From Pyxidicoccus sp. MSG2 (lineage in GTDB: Bacteria > Myxococcota > Myxococcia > Myxococcales > Myxococcaceae): a stretch of 64,000 nt of DNA. Where the stretch lies: contig NZ_JAPNKC010000001.1 of NCBI RefSeq assembly GCF_026626705.1, positions 7,830,001 through 7,894,000 of the forward strand. Direction: 5' to 3'. Within the stretch, counting starts at the first letter, position 1. Each line of letters begins with the position of its first letter. The notes below the pieces were generated by a model. The model saw nothing but the letters and a program-made list of their open reading frames with translations. It was not told the origin of the DNA and ran no database searches. Of this stretch, positions 1 through 7,574 are shown piece after piece. A program made the translations under genes and the position numbers.

Positions 1-222
1 GCGCTGGCGGGCCCCGAGTTGCAGGGCGGCGTGCTCGGCATCGCCCAATCCGCGGGCGGGCTCGCGCGCGTGGTGGGCCCGGTGTGGAGCGGCTTCCTCT
101 ATTCGACAGTCTCTCCCGGTGCGCCCTTCGTGAGCGGCGTCGTCTCCGCCGTGCTGTCGCTGGTGGTGGCGATGGCGCTGCGCAACCGCTTCCCGGCCCA
201 ACGCCCGGCTCCCGCCCCGTGA
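1..222 (+). CDS. MFS transporter, C-terminal fragment
   Basis: The frame is open from the first base, so the gene begins outside the window and only about the last 73 residues are present. They contain a Gly-rich helix (GLARVVGPVWSGFLY) followed by a second hydrophobic segment (SGVVSAVLSLVVAMAL) and a short polar Arg/Pro tail. This matches the last two helices of a major facilitator superfamily permease, where an RxxGPxxxG motif is typical of transmembrane helix 11. The substrate cannot be told from this piece. A hairpin with a T-run follows about 60 bases downstream, so this is probably the end of its transcript. Confidence 0.7.
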   Translation, partial: ALAGPELQGGVLGIAQSAGGLARVVGPVWSGFLYSTVSPGAPFVSGVVSAVLSLVVAMALRNRFPAQRPAPAP

Positions 223-283
223 AGCGCTGAGTCATTTCAGTGCACGCGCAAACCTTCATGCGCGTCCGTGAAAACATCCAGTG

Positions 284-326
284 CCCCGGCATCAAAGACA
301 GTCAATGTCTGTTTTTTCGGCCGGGG
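284..326 (+). terminator. Nested hairpin with T-run after the MFS gene
   Basis: Outer arms CCCCGGC (284-290) and GCCGGGG (320-326) enclose a small AGACA/TGTCT stem followed by a run of six T. This looks like an intrinsic terminator for the upstream transporter. The inner stem is only 5 bp, so strength is uncertain. Confidence 0.45.
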
Positions 327-387
327 AATGCGCAAGTTCCGGAGTCTTCGGCGTTAATAGAGACATCACCCCTGAGGAGGAGCATGC

Positions 388-1212
388 ATGAGCAACTCAC
401 GAGGCAGGGTGGTTCTCATCACCGGCGCATCCTCTGGAATCGGGCAGGCCTGCGCGGAGTTGCTGGGCGCGAGTGGCCACACGGTGTACGGCACCAGCCG
501 CCGGTCCTCGCCTGACGGCGCGCACCACAAGATGCTGGAGATGGACGTCACGCAGGACGACTCCGTCCAGCGCGCGGTGGAGGCGGTGCTGGCGGCGGAA
601 GGGCGCATCGACGTGGTGGTGAACAACGCCGGCTTCGTCATGGCGGGCGCGGTGGAGGACGTCTCCATCGACGAGGCCCGGCGTCAACTGGACACCAACT
701 TCTTCGGGGTGATGCGCGTGTGCAAGGCGGTGCTGCCGTCGATGCGGGCGCAGCAGTCCGGGCTCATCGTCAACATCAGCTCGCTGGGCGGCGCGGCGGG
801 CCTGCCCTTCCAGGGGCTCTACAGCGCCAGCAAGTTCGCGCTGGAGGGGCTCACGGAGAGCCTCCGCCAGGAGGTGGCGCCCTTCGGCATCGAGGCCACG
901 CTGGTGCAGCCCGGCGACGTGCGCACGCGCGTGCGGGAGAACCGCGTGAAGGCGAGCCAGTCCGGCCCCGGCTCCGCGTACCGCGAGGCCTTCATGAAGG
1001 TGCTCACGGCGGTGGAGGTGGAGGAGGGTGAGGGCATCGCCCCGGAGGCCGTCGCGCGCAAGGTGCTGACGCTGACGGAGAAGCGGGGCGTGCGCGTGCG
1101 CTACACCGTGGGCCACCTGTCGCAGCGCGCCGCGCTGATGGCCAAGACGCTGCTGCCCTCGCGCACCTTCGAGCAGATGGTGATGTCCCTCTACGGGCTG
1201 TCCCGGCGCTGA
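388..1212 (+). CDS. Short-chain dehydrogenase/reductase (SDR)
   Basis: This is a 274-residue classical SDR, an NAD(P)-dependent oxidoreductase. The cofactor motif TGASSGIG sits at residues 12-19, NNAG at 79-82, the catalytic Ser at about 132, and the YxxxK pair at Tyr145/Lys149. The start is ATG 388, because AGGAGG lies 7-10 bases upstream; an ATG at 384 is in another frame. An Arg soon after the glycine motif (TSRR) hints at NADP preference, which is inference. The substrate is unknown. It is a single-gene unit: the next genes lie on the opposite strand. Confidence 0.93.
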   Translation: MSNSRGRVVLITGASSGIGQACAELLGASGHTVYGTSRRSSPDGAHHKMLEMDVTQDDSVQRAVEAVLAAEGRIDVVVNNAGFVMAGAVEDVSIDEARRQLDTNFFGVMRVCKAVLPSMRAQQSGLIVNISSLGGAAGLPFQGLYSASKFALEGLTESLRQEVAPFGIEATLVQPGDVRTRVRENRVKASQSGPGSAYREAFMKVLTAVEVEEGEGIAPEAVARKVLTLTEKRGVRVRYTVGHLSQRAALMAKTLLPSRTFEQMVMSLYGLSRR

Positions 1213-1244
1213 GCCGCCGACCGCCGGCTCCAGGTGCTGCCCTC

Positions 1245-1385
1245 CTACCGCCAGCGGACGACGGAGGGCAGCACCATGCCCAGCGCCAGCAGGGTGATGG
1301 CCAGCCACAGCGAGGAGCGGCCGTTGATGGCATGGACGATGGCGAGCAGGAGCGCGCCGAGGCCGCAGATGAGGGGGATGGACAT
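1245..1385 (-). CDS. Small hydrophobic membrane peptide, 46 residues
   Basis: This 46-residue peptide begins MSIPLICGLGALLLAIVHAI and ends PSVVRWR. It consists of two hydrophobic segments of about 17-18 residues separated by NGRSS, so it would form a small two-helix membrane hairpin with a positive tail. It follows the tail-collar gene by 42 bases on the same strand and could be the last gene of that operon, like the small holin-like peptides found near phage-type genes. No good Shine-Dalgarno sequence is visible and no family was recognised. The call rests on protein-like hydrophobic patterning and position. Confidence 0.45.
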   Translation of the reverse strand: MSIPLICGLGALLLAIVHAINGRSSLWLAITLLALGMVLPSVVRWR

Positions 1386-1427
1386 GGGCGTGTCGCTTTC
1401 AGGGACTGCGCGGTGGGAAGACGTCGC

Positions 1428-2195
1428 TCACGAGCCGCCGCCCTGGCACGTCTGGGCGCCAGACGGACCCCAGCAGTCCTGCTTGGATGAGCACTGGTAG
1501 TTGAAGCCGGGGTTGGGCAGCACGGCCGACTGGGCCTTGATGATGAAGTTCACGTAGACGTTCAGGGCCCGCGTCTCGTTGTCGGACACCTGGTAGGTGG
1601 GCGTCGAGTTGTTCGGACCGACGAGCACGTTGGTCGTGGGGCTCGACTGGAACTGGAGGATGTCCGTGGGGACCTCCTCGCAAAGGGTGGGCGGCGGGGG
1701 CGGCGGGCTGGCGGGCTGCACGGCGTCGTGCTGGTGCGTGAGGAAGGCGTCGAGCTGCACCGAGCCGACGCTGTTTCCGCTGTTGCCCTGGCCGTCGCTT
1801 CCACTCGCCGAATAGCGCGCGTTCAGCCGGCTGGCGGTGTCGGGGTCCCTCGGCTGGCTGGTGTTGCTGACGCCGGGGAAGTTGCGGGTGGCGTCCCGGT
1901 TGACGCCGCGCAGGAACGAGCCCCGGTAGTCCGGCAGGTAGAACTGGATGGGGGCCGTGTCGTTTCCTGACTTGGGCGGCGCCCCATACAGCGTGCCGAT
2001 GGTGTTGTAGAGCTCGGGGTAGGTCGCGTTGTCCACGACGGCGCCGTCGCAGAAGAGCCAGCCCTGCGCCATGAGGTTGGCCTGGGTGCACGCGTTGATG
2101 GGCCCGGCGTAGGGCAGCACCGAGCCCACGGGTGACACGACGGCGGTGGGGACCCGCGTGGGGAAGCTGGCGTGCGTGGGCGGAAAGGGAATCAT
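1428..2195 (-). CDS. Phage tail collar domain protein
   Basis: This 255-residue protein carries a tail-collar signature (Phage_Collar, as in microcystin-dependent MdpB-type proteins). It reads GSVLPYAGPIN, then QGWLFCDG, TYPELYNTIGTLYG and FYLPDYRGSFLRG, the usual order of conserved blocks. A SQPRDPDTASRLNAR stretch and a His-Gln-His segment (FLTHQHDA) are also typical. A proline run (residues about 165-172) separates the collar from a C-terminal beta-rich part with four Cys. Its ATG overlaps the stop of the upstream 890-residue gene (ATGA), so the two are translationally coupled. Such proteins are fibre-tip or spore/cell-surface components. No other phage structural gene lies nearby, so this is a domesticated or surface use rather than a prophage. 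Confidence 0.85.
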   Translation of the reverse strand: MIPFPPTHASFPTRVPTAVVSPVGSVLPYAGPINACTQANLMAQGWLFCDGAVVDNATYPELYNTIGTLYGAPPKSGNDTAPIQFYLPDYRGSFLRGVNRDATRNFPGVSNTSQPRDPDTASRLNARYSASGSDGQGNSGNSVGSVQLDAFLTHQHDAVQPASPPPPPPTLCEEVPTDILQFQSSPTTNVLVGPNNSTPTYQVSDNETRALNVYVNFIIKAQSAVLPNPGFNYQCSSKQDCWGPSGAQTCQGGGS

Positions 2196-4864
2196 CGGCG
2201 TATCTCCGGAAGGGTGGAGCCCTCCCGTAGATAGAGGAGGGACGTGGGGACCTCGACGCGCCAGGGGTGGGTGTCACACGCGGGCTTGCGGTCCATGGCC
2301 TCCAGCAGCGCGGTGAGCAGGTCCACCAGCACCTCGGGGACGGGCACCTCTCCGGGTCCCCATGGCGGGAGCTGGCCGTAGGCGAAGTAGTACGCCACCG
2401 GCAGCCAATAGTTCGGCGCCACCGGGACGAGCATCCGTGCCGAGCCGGCCCGCAGGAAGCTGAGGAAGCGCGCGTCGGAGTCCTGCGCGTGCGTGGCCAG
2501 CCCCATCCAGTCGAAGGTCGGCTCCGTCGGCTTGCTCCCCGTGCCCCACGGGTAGAAGCGGTAGGCCATGTCCTTCCAATCGAAGGCCGCGTCGAAGAAG
2601 CGCAGGTAGGGCGGCTGCTGGTCCTCCGGGCGCGGGTGGAGCGCCTGCAGCGCGGCCAGGCCCTTGCTCTTGAGCGCCTCGTGCTCCAGCTCGCGCAGCG
2701 TCCACGGGGACTCCCGCAGCCGCTGCCAGCAGCCCTCGTACCAGAGGCGGCAGCAGCGGAGGTAGCCGGCGAGGATGGCCTCGTAGACGCGCAACTGCCA
2801 CACCTCCCACAGCATGGAGGTCCACGGGGGCGAGGGCGGAGACAGCGACGTGTCCCCGTCGGGAGGAGGCGTCACGCCTTCAGCGCGGTAGTAGGCCTCG
2901 AGCAGCTGGTAGTTCGTGTCGTCGATGTCGCGGTGCGAGGTGATGGGAATCCAGAAGCGCTCCGGCGGGAGCGGTGGCGTGGGCAGGCGGCCCGAGGGCT
3001 CGAGCAGTTCCTTCAGCGCGCTGGCGGGCTGCGGGACGAGAATCTCCACGATGAGGCGCGCACCCCGCTCGTCGAGGCTCATCCGGTAGATTTTCTTCAG
3101 CCACTGGTAGATGCCCACCTGGCGCAGGTCCTTGCCGCGGTTGTCGTGCACGGCGCGGGAGACGCGCTCGTGCTCCTCCATGAGGCGCCGCTCGCGCTGC
3201 GTGCCGAGCCGCGCTTCCAGGCGGTTCGCCGCGAGCTGGAGGGTCTTCTGGACGGTGCGGGTGTCGTCGGTGGTGAGCGTGTCCTGGTCGCTCAGCGAGT
3301 CTTTGGCGGTGCCGCCCAGCGTGAGCGTCAGGCCGTTGCTGCCGTAGCTGTAGGTGACGTTGGTGAAGTCGCGGGTGAGGGTGTCCGTGGCGGCCAGCGA
3401 CTCCACCTCGTGCCGCAGGTCCTGGTCCGTCTGCGTCTGGTTGGACTTCGACTCCTCGTCCTTCGACTCGCGCTCGCGGCGGGAGTGCTGCTCGGCGTGG
3501 GACTGGTAGCGCTCGGAGAGGACGCGCTTCTCACCCGGCATCACGTTGAGGGTGTAGGCAATCTCTCCCGGCTCGTAGCCCCGGAGCTGCTGGCGGACGA
3601 GCTTGAGCAGCCCGAAGCCGAGCAGCTGCGTCCAGCCGGTGTCGTCCCCCGGGGGCGACAGCGGCGAGCCGAGGGTGCTGTCCGCCAGCGGCACGCTGTC
3701 GGGGAGCTGCGCGCGGGGCAGCACGACGAGCGCCGAGAGCGCCTGCTTGCGCGGTTGCTCCTCCCTCAGCGTCGCGTCGCCACGCTGGAGCCGCTGGAGG
3801 AAGGCGAAGACGCGCAGCGCGTTGATGAGGGCGTCTCCCTCCTGCGTGCGTCCGGGGCTGTTCGCGGCGTGGTTGATGGTCTGGTTCCACAGCGTCGTCT
3901 GGAGGTTCTTCGCGTCATCCGAGACCACCCAGGTCCCCGGTGATTGCTTCAGCGCGTCGTGCGCCGTCTTCACCAGCTTCGAGAACTCGCAGAGGCCCTT
4001 GATGGCGGAGAGCACGGGATGCAGTCCGGCGAGCTGGCTCGTGGAGACGGGCAGCGGTGGAGGAGGAGGCGGCGGCGGGGGCTCGCAAGCCTGCGCGGGC
4101 GGAGCCTCGGCGGCTGGCGGCGCGCTCGTGGCGGTACTCGCGGGGGTGCTCGCCTCCTGGGTCGGGGGCGGCTCGGCGGGCGGGGGGGGCGTCGCCGGCG
4201 CGGAGGACGCGGTGTCGGCGGGGTGGAAGATGAAGCGGCCGTCCGTCTCGGGCGAGCCACCCTTCTTCGCGTACTGCATCACCAGGTAGGAGAGGATTTC
4301 GACCGACTCCGCCGGGTTGTCGATGACGACGCCGACGGGCTCGTCATGGTTGGGGTGGAAGGGCGGGGCGGGCTGCTCGGTCCACCACTCGGAGATGGTG
4401 AGCTCCTGCACCGTCGAGGCGCTGAGCTGCACCTCCGCGCGGAAGTCCACGCGCGGCAGTTGCTGGAAGTGCAGCTCCAGCTCCAGCGTGGCGGGAGGCT
4501 GACCGAGCTGCATCCACTTGCGGCGATTCACGGAGTCCAGCTGGAACGACTCCTCCTGGCCGTTGGTCGCGGAGCGCACCGTCCCGCCGACGGCGAGCCC
4601 GTCCGGGCTGGCGTGCCAGGTCACGGTGAAGCGGCCCATGCCCGGCAGCTCCACGCGTCCCACCCGCCCACGCTCAAGCGGAGGGGGGAGGTGGCCCGGC
4701 GTCTGCGCGACGGGTGCGGACGCATGGACGGAAGCCGGAGCGGGGGCGGGTGGGACGGCGGGCGGCGGAGAGGCCCGGGGCGCGGGGGCCGCCGGAGGAG
4801 ATGGCGCCGCGGGAGACACGGGCGTGCCGGGGAACGGGGAGCGGCCGGGAATACGCGGAGCCAT
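2192..4864 (-). CDS. Large proline-rich protein of unknown function in the tail-collar operon
   Basis: This 890-residue protein has no signal peptide. Residues 1-60 are Ala/Pro-rich. A beta-rich part of about 130 residues follows, then a Pro/Ala/Thr linker (about 215-275), then a mainly helical region. Around residue 430 it has YEPGEIAYTLNVMPGEKR followed by a charged coiled segment. I recall a similar Y-x-P-G-E-I...N-V-x-x-G-E motif in large proteins linked to contractile-injection-type or tail-like loci, but that is memory and not proof. Near residue 730 there are WYEGCWQRL-type aromatic helices. It is the largest member of a tight minus-strand operon: 14 bases after the previous gene and overlapping the tail-collar gene by 4. 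It may be a scaffold or carrier for the collar protein. Confidence 0.7.
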   Translation of the reverse strand: MAPRIPGRSPFPGTPVSPAAPSPPAAPAPRASPPPAVPPAPAPASVHASAPVAQTPGHLPPPLERGRVGRVELPGMGRFTVTWHASPDGLAVGGTVRSATNGQEESFQLDSVNRRKWMQLGQPPATLELELHFQQLPRVDFRAEVQLSASTVQELTISEWWTEQPAPPFHPNHDEPVGVVIDNPAESVEILSYLVMQYAKKGGSPETDGRFIFHPADTASSAPATPPPPAEPPPTQEASTPASTATSAPPAAEAPPAQACEPPPPPPPPPLPVSTSQLAGLHPVLSAIKGLCEFSKLVKTAHDALKQSPGTWVVSDDAKNLQTTLWNQTINHAANSPGRTQEGDALINALRVFAFLQRLQRGDATLREEQPRKQALSALVVLPRAQLPDSVPLADSTLGSPLSPPGDDTGWTQLLGFGLLKLVRQQLRGYEPGEIAYTLNVMPGEKRVLSERYQSHAEQHSRRERESKDEESKSNQTQTDQDLRHEVESLAATDTLTRDFTNVTYSYGSNGLTLTLGGTAKDSLSDQDTLTTDDTRTVQKTLQLAANRLEARLGTQRERRLMEEHERVSRAVHDNRGKDLRQVGIYQWLKKIYRMSLDERGARLIVEILVPQPASALKELLEPSGRLPTPPLPPERFWIPITSHRDIDDTNYQLLEAYYRAEGVTPPPDGDTSLSPPSPPWTSMLWEVWQLRVYEAILAGYLRCCRLWYEGCWQRLRESPWTLRELEHEALKSKGLAALQALHPRPEDQQPPYLRFFDAAFDWKDMAYRFYPWGTGSKPTEPTFDWMGLATHAQDSDARFLSFLRAGSARMLVPVAPNYWLPVAYYFAYGQLPPWGPGEVPVPEVLVDLLTALLEAMDRKPACDTHPWRVEVPTSLLYLREGSTLPEIRR

Positions 4865-4878
4865 CTGTCACCATCCTT

Positions 4879-5415
4879 TCAGGGGACGTCGTAGCTGCTG
4901 ACGCTGCTGACGCCGCCGCCGCTGACGCCGCCGCTGCTGGCGCTGCCACCACCGGAGGCCACCGGCAGGCCGTTGCCCTGGCCCGTGGACCCGTAGTCAT
5001 TGCTGCTCGAGGCCTGCATGGGCCACCAGGAGCTGATGCTGTCGGGATGGTCGGGAGACCGGTTGACGTTCCAGCCGCCGATGTTCGTCCGCAGGACGAT
5101 GTCCGGCGAGAGCTGGATGGTCAGGATGATGGAGACGGGCCCCGACGAACCCATCTGGATCTGCGAGGCCAGGTCCAGGCGGGCCTCGGTCTTCAGCGGC
5201 GCCTCGGCGATGGTGCACTGGGGGTTGGAGGTGGACTGCAGCGTGTAGCCGCCGTAGTTGTCCCCGCACTGCGAGTTGAGGGTGACGGAGTACGGGTCCG
5301 AGGTCTCCCAGGACAGGGAGAAGCCGTTGTACTCCCAGCTTCCCGAGGCAGCGGGGGTGTCCGTGGCCTTCAAGGGCTGGATGGAGGAGGAGGATTTCGT
5401 CGATGGGCTGGGCAT
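4879..5415 (-). CDS. Hypothetical protein with Gly/Ser-rich tail
   Basis: This 178-residue protein was not recognised. The first 135 residues look like a beta-sandwich: alternating hydrophobic strands, four or fewer Cys (QCGDNYGG, NPQCTI), and many Trp and aromatic residues (GSWEYNGFSLSWE, GGWNVNRS, SSWWPM). The last 40 residues are a Gly/Ser/Val spacer (SGGGSASSGGVSGGGVSS). It has no signal peptide. It sits 21 bases after the preceding gene and 14 before the 890-residue gene, so all are very probably co-transcribed. The spacing and composition suggest a structural or binding module of the operon product. Confidence 0.7.
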   Translation of the reverse strand: MPSPSTKSSSSIQPLKATDTPAASGSWEYNGFSLSWETSDPYSVTLNSQCGDNYGGYTLQSTSNPQCTIAEAPLKTEARLDLASQIQMGSSGPVSIILTIQLSPDIVLRTNIGGWNVNRSPDHPDSISSWWPMQASSSNDYGSTGQGNGLPVASGGGSASSGGVSGGGVSSVSSYDVP

Positions 5416-5436
5416 GGGGTCTTTCTTCGGAGTGGG

Positions 5437-5967
5437 TCAGGTGGCGCGCAGACCGGTCTTCCCGGTCTCCTTGTCATGGTAGGCGGTCACGGTGCAGTTC
5501 AGGGTCTTCAGGCTCAGGCGGTTGGACATGCAGCCGCCGATGACGGCCTCCATCTCGTAATCGTCCGCCAACCCGAGCGAGCCGGAGTGCTGGGGCGGGA
5601 GCTGGAGCAGGCCCCCCAGCTGGGGGCGAAGTCGCTCCACCTGGAAGCACAGCGGCAGCAGGGTGCTGTTCTCGCACCGCAGTTGATGGGGCTGGAGCGG
5701 GGGCTCCTGCACCACCTCGAAGAGGGGGCTCTGGTCGTCGTTCCGGCGGAAGGCGAAGAGGCGGAGGGTCGGCCCGTTGAGCACGTCGAGCAACAGGTCA
5801 TACCGTGCTTCTGGAGCGCTGTTGAACACGCGGACGCGGTACTGCTCGTCCACGTTCTGTCGATACCTGCCCCCCTTGTCGAGCGTGAAGCTGCCCGACA
5901 GTCCCGCCTGCTGGCGGAGCCGGAACTGGACGCGCAGGGATGTGTCGTTGATGAGGAGCAGGGTCAT
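5437..5967 (-). CDS. Beta-rich hypothetical protein, related to its upstream neighbour
   Basis: This 176-residue cytosolic-looking protein was not recognised as a named family. It shares patterns with the next gene upstream: VQFRLRQ here against VEFRLSQ there, and LRCENSTLLPLCFQV here against LVCENTWRNPVQFTI there, at matching positions. I therefore infer the two are diverged paralogues, each built from two similar beta-domains. It is the second gene of the tail-collar operon; the gene after it starts 21 bases downstream. A role in binding or assembling the surface structure encoded here is possible but unproven. Confidence 0.7.
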   Translation of the reverse strand: MTLLLINDTSLRVQFRLRQQAGLSGSFTLDKGGRYRQNVDEQYRVRVFNSAPEARYDLLLDVLNGPTLRLFAFRRNDDQSPLFEVVQEPPLQPHQLRCENSTLLPLCFQVERLRPQLGGLLQLPPQHSGSLGLADDYEMEAVIGGCMSNRLSLKTLNCTVTAYHDKETGKTGLRAT

Positions 5968-6076
5968 CGTCGTCTCGAGCGGCTTCGAATGGGAATCCGG
6001 AGAGGCAGCCGTGGGGCGGGGACAGACGGACGGCGGTCGCTGGAAACCTTCCGCCCGTCCCCGCGCGCACGAGCCT

Positions 6077-6622
6077 TCAGCTCACCGTGAGGGTGTAGCT
6101 CTCGTCGTTGTTGTCCGGGGTGACGGTGATGGTCGCGTTCGGGTCCGTGATGGTCACCGTCGCCGTGGTGATGCCGTCGGCGATGGCGTAGCACTGCCAC
6201 TGCTGCGCGGTGCTCACGGTGGTGTTGTTGTGCTCGTCCACCACGGTGACGATCTGCACCGGCGAGCCCGGCTGGCTGATGGTGAACTGCACCGGGTTGC
6301 GCCAGGTGTTCTCGCACACCAGCGCGGAGGGCTGGGTACCGGGGGACTGCACGAGCTGGAAGTCGTAGAAGCCGTCCTCCGTCAGCACCTGCGCCAGCAG
6401 CGTGGCGGACGTGTTGTTGAAGGAGAGCGTGTTGGACGTGAGCGAGAAGTCGCCCATCGTCGTGAACGCCTTCACCTGGTAGTTGGTCGTGGTGGGGACG
6501 GAGGCCTGCCCACCGGCGTGGACGCCGATGCGGGCAACCTGGTTGGTGCCCTGGGACAGGCGGAACTCCACGGAGGGGGAGTTGGCGGCGGGGACGGAGT
6601 TGACGAGCTTGATGGCGGACAT
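6077..6622 (-). CDS. Beta-rich two-domain hypothetical protein, first gene of tail-collar operon
   Basis: This is a 181-residue protein. I chose the ATG at 6622 because AGGAG lies 7 bases upstream; the frame stays open further upstream but without a good start. It shows two similar halves. The first has VEFRLSQ...ARIGVHAGG and the second has NPVQFTISQ...IVTVVDEH then WQCYAIADGITTATVTITDPN. Such Asn/Thr-rich beta repeats are common in myxobacterial small beta-sandwich or lectin-like proteins, but I cannot name the family. It has no signal peptide. It resembles the following gene (5437-5967), suggesting duplication. It is the promoter-proximal gene of the operon, 148 bases downstream of the ECF sigma factor gene on the same strand. 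Confidence 0.75.
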   Translation of the reverse strand: MSAIKLVNSVPAANSPSVEFRLSQGTNQVARIGVHAGGQASVPTTTNYQVKAFTTMGDFSLTSNTLSFNNTSATLLAQVLTEDGFYDFQLVQSPGTQPSALVCENTWRNPVQFTISQPGSPVQIVTVVDEHNNTTVSTAQQWQCYAIADGITTATVTITDPNATITVTPDNNDESYTLTVS

Positions 6623-6770
6623 GACGGCTCCTGCGTTGTGGGGTAGAGGCCGGGGGCTGCAATCGCGTGAGAGGCCGGCCGGGAAATGCGCCCCCACACG
6701 TGAGACATGAAGCTGGGTGTGTCTGGATTTCAGCGTGTGCCGCGTGCTGCGTGTTGCGGCGGCAACGATT

Positions 6771-7355
6771 TCAGGACGCCTCAGCCTGCTCGTTGTGAAC
6801 GGCGCGCTTTTCCCGCTGCGAATCCGGCTTCAGATCCGCCAGCACGGTGCGCAGGGCGCGGTACGCGAGCTGGACGCGCTTGCGCACGTTGCAGTTCGTC
6901 AGCCCGAGCTGATGGGCGATGTCTTCATAGGACATGTCGTGCAGGAAGCGCATGACGAAGGGCTCGCGCAGCGTCGGTGGAAGCGCCAGGACGTGCTCCC
7001 AGACGCAGCTCTCCACCTCGTCGCGCAGCACCAGCGTCTCGGGGGAGGGCGCGGTCGACTCGAGGGTGCCGATGCGATCTACCGGCTCGTCGTCGTCGCT
7101 GGAGTCATCATGAAAGCGCTGGCGCCGGCGGTGCGCGTCCACGCAGACGTTGCGCAGCACCGCGCCCAGCCACGCCTTCTCGTTGGTGACCCGGAGCTCC
7201 TGCCCGTGCACGGCTTCACACGCGCGGAGCATGGCCGCGCTGTACGCCTCCTCGGCGTCAGCGCGGTTTCCATTCATCATGCAGAGGCTCTGCCGGTAGA
7301 GGTACTCGCTATGGCATTGCCAGACACTCCAGAAGCTATCCCTTGAAATGGACAT
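6771..7355 (-). CDS. RNA polymerase ECF-type sigma factor
   Basis: This 194-residue protein has the two-domain sigma-70/ECF layout. Region 2 spans about residues 12-80, with RADAEEAYSAAMLRA and ending in KAWLGAVLRNVCVDAHRRR. An acidic linker (DDSSDDDE) follows, then region 4 at about 118-172 with LPPTLREPFVMRFLHDMSYEDIAHQL and a helix-turn-helix ending VRKRVQLAYRALR. No anti-sigma gene lies beside it. Its nearest downstream same-strand genes are the tail-collar operon, which it may control; that is inference. The gene diverges from the cyclase-like membrane protein across a 219-base spacer. Confidence 0.9.
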   Translation of the reverse strand: MSISRDSFWSVWQCHSEYLYRQSLCMMNGNRADAEEAYSAAMLRACEAVHGQELRVTNEKAWLGAVLRNVCVDAHRRRQRFHDDSSDDDEPVDRIGTLESTAPSPETLVLRDEVESCVWEHVLALPPTLREPFVMRFLHDMSYEDIAHQLGLTNCNVRKRVQLAYRALRTVLADLKPDSQREKRAVHNEQAEAS

Positions 7356-7459
7356 CGCGGCCCGCGGGGCCCAACGCGAATCCGATCAGCAGGTCCGGTG
7401 CTGACCGAAGGCGAGGAACCTGAATGTGTGAGTTGCCGTACGGAAGGCACTTCAACGCT

Positions 7460-7480
7460 TGACCCGAAGCGAAAGGGTCA
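7460..7480. promoter_or_regulatory. Inverted repeat between sigma factor and cyclase-like gene
   Basis: A perfect 6-bp inverted repeat, TGACCC-N9-GGGTCA, lies in the 219-base divergent spacer. It could be an operator or a small hairpin. There is no independent support. Confidence 0.25.
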
Positions 7481-7574
7481 TGGGGCCGCGTGTTCAATAT
7501 TGATCCGGGGACTGACATGCGGGGCCGCGACGATTTGCATCACAGTTGCTTCGCGCCACGCGTCACCCCATGAC

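Noticed and set aside
2267-3943. A 558-codon open frame on the plus strand opposite the 890-residue gene
   Set aside because: It is an Arg/Val/Leu-rich shadow; the minus-strand frame has protein-like motifs, ribosome sites and operon spacing.
1245-6622. A full prophage or contractile injection system
   Set aside because: Only a tail-collar protein and unknown genes were found; no sheath, tube, baseplate, terminase or integrase.
7398-7574. N-terminal extension of the cyclase-like protein to GTG 7398
   Set aside because: The extra 59 residues lack family similarity and include a hairpin and likely promoter sequence; GTG 7575 fits better, though it is not proven.
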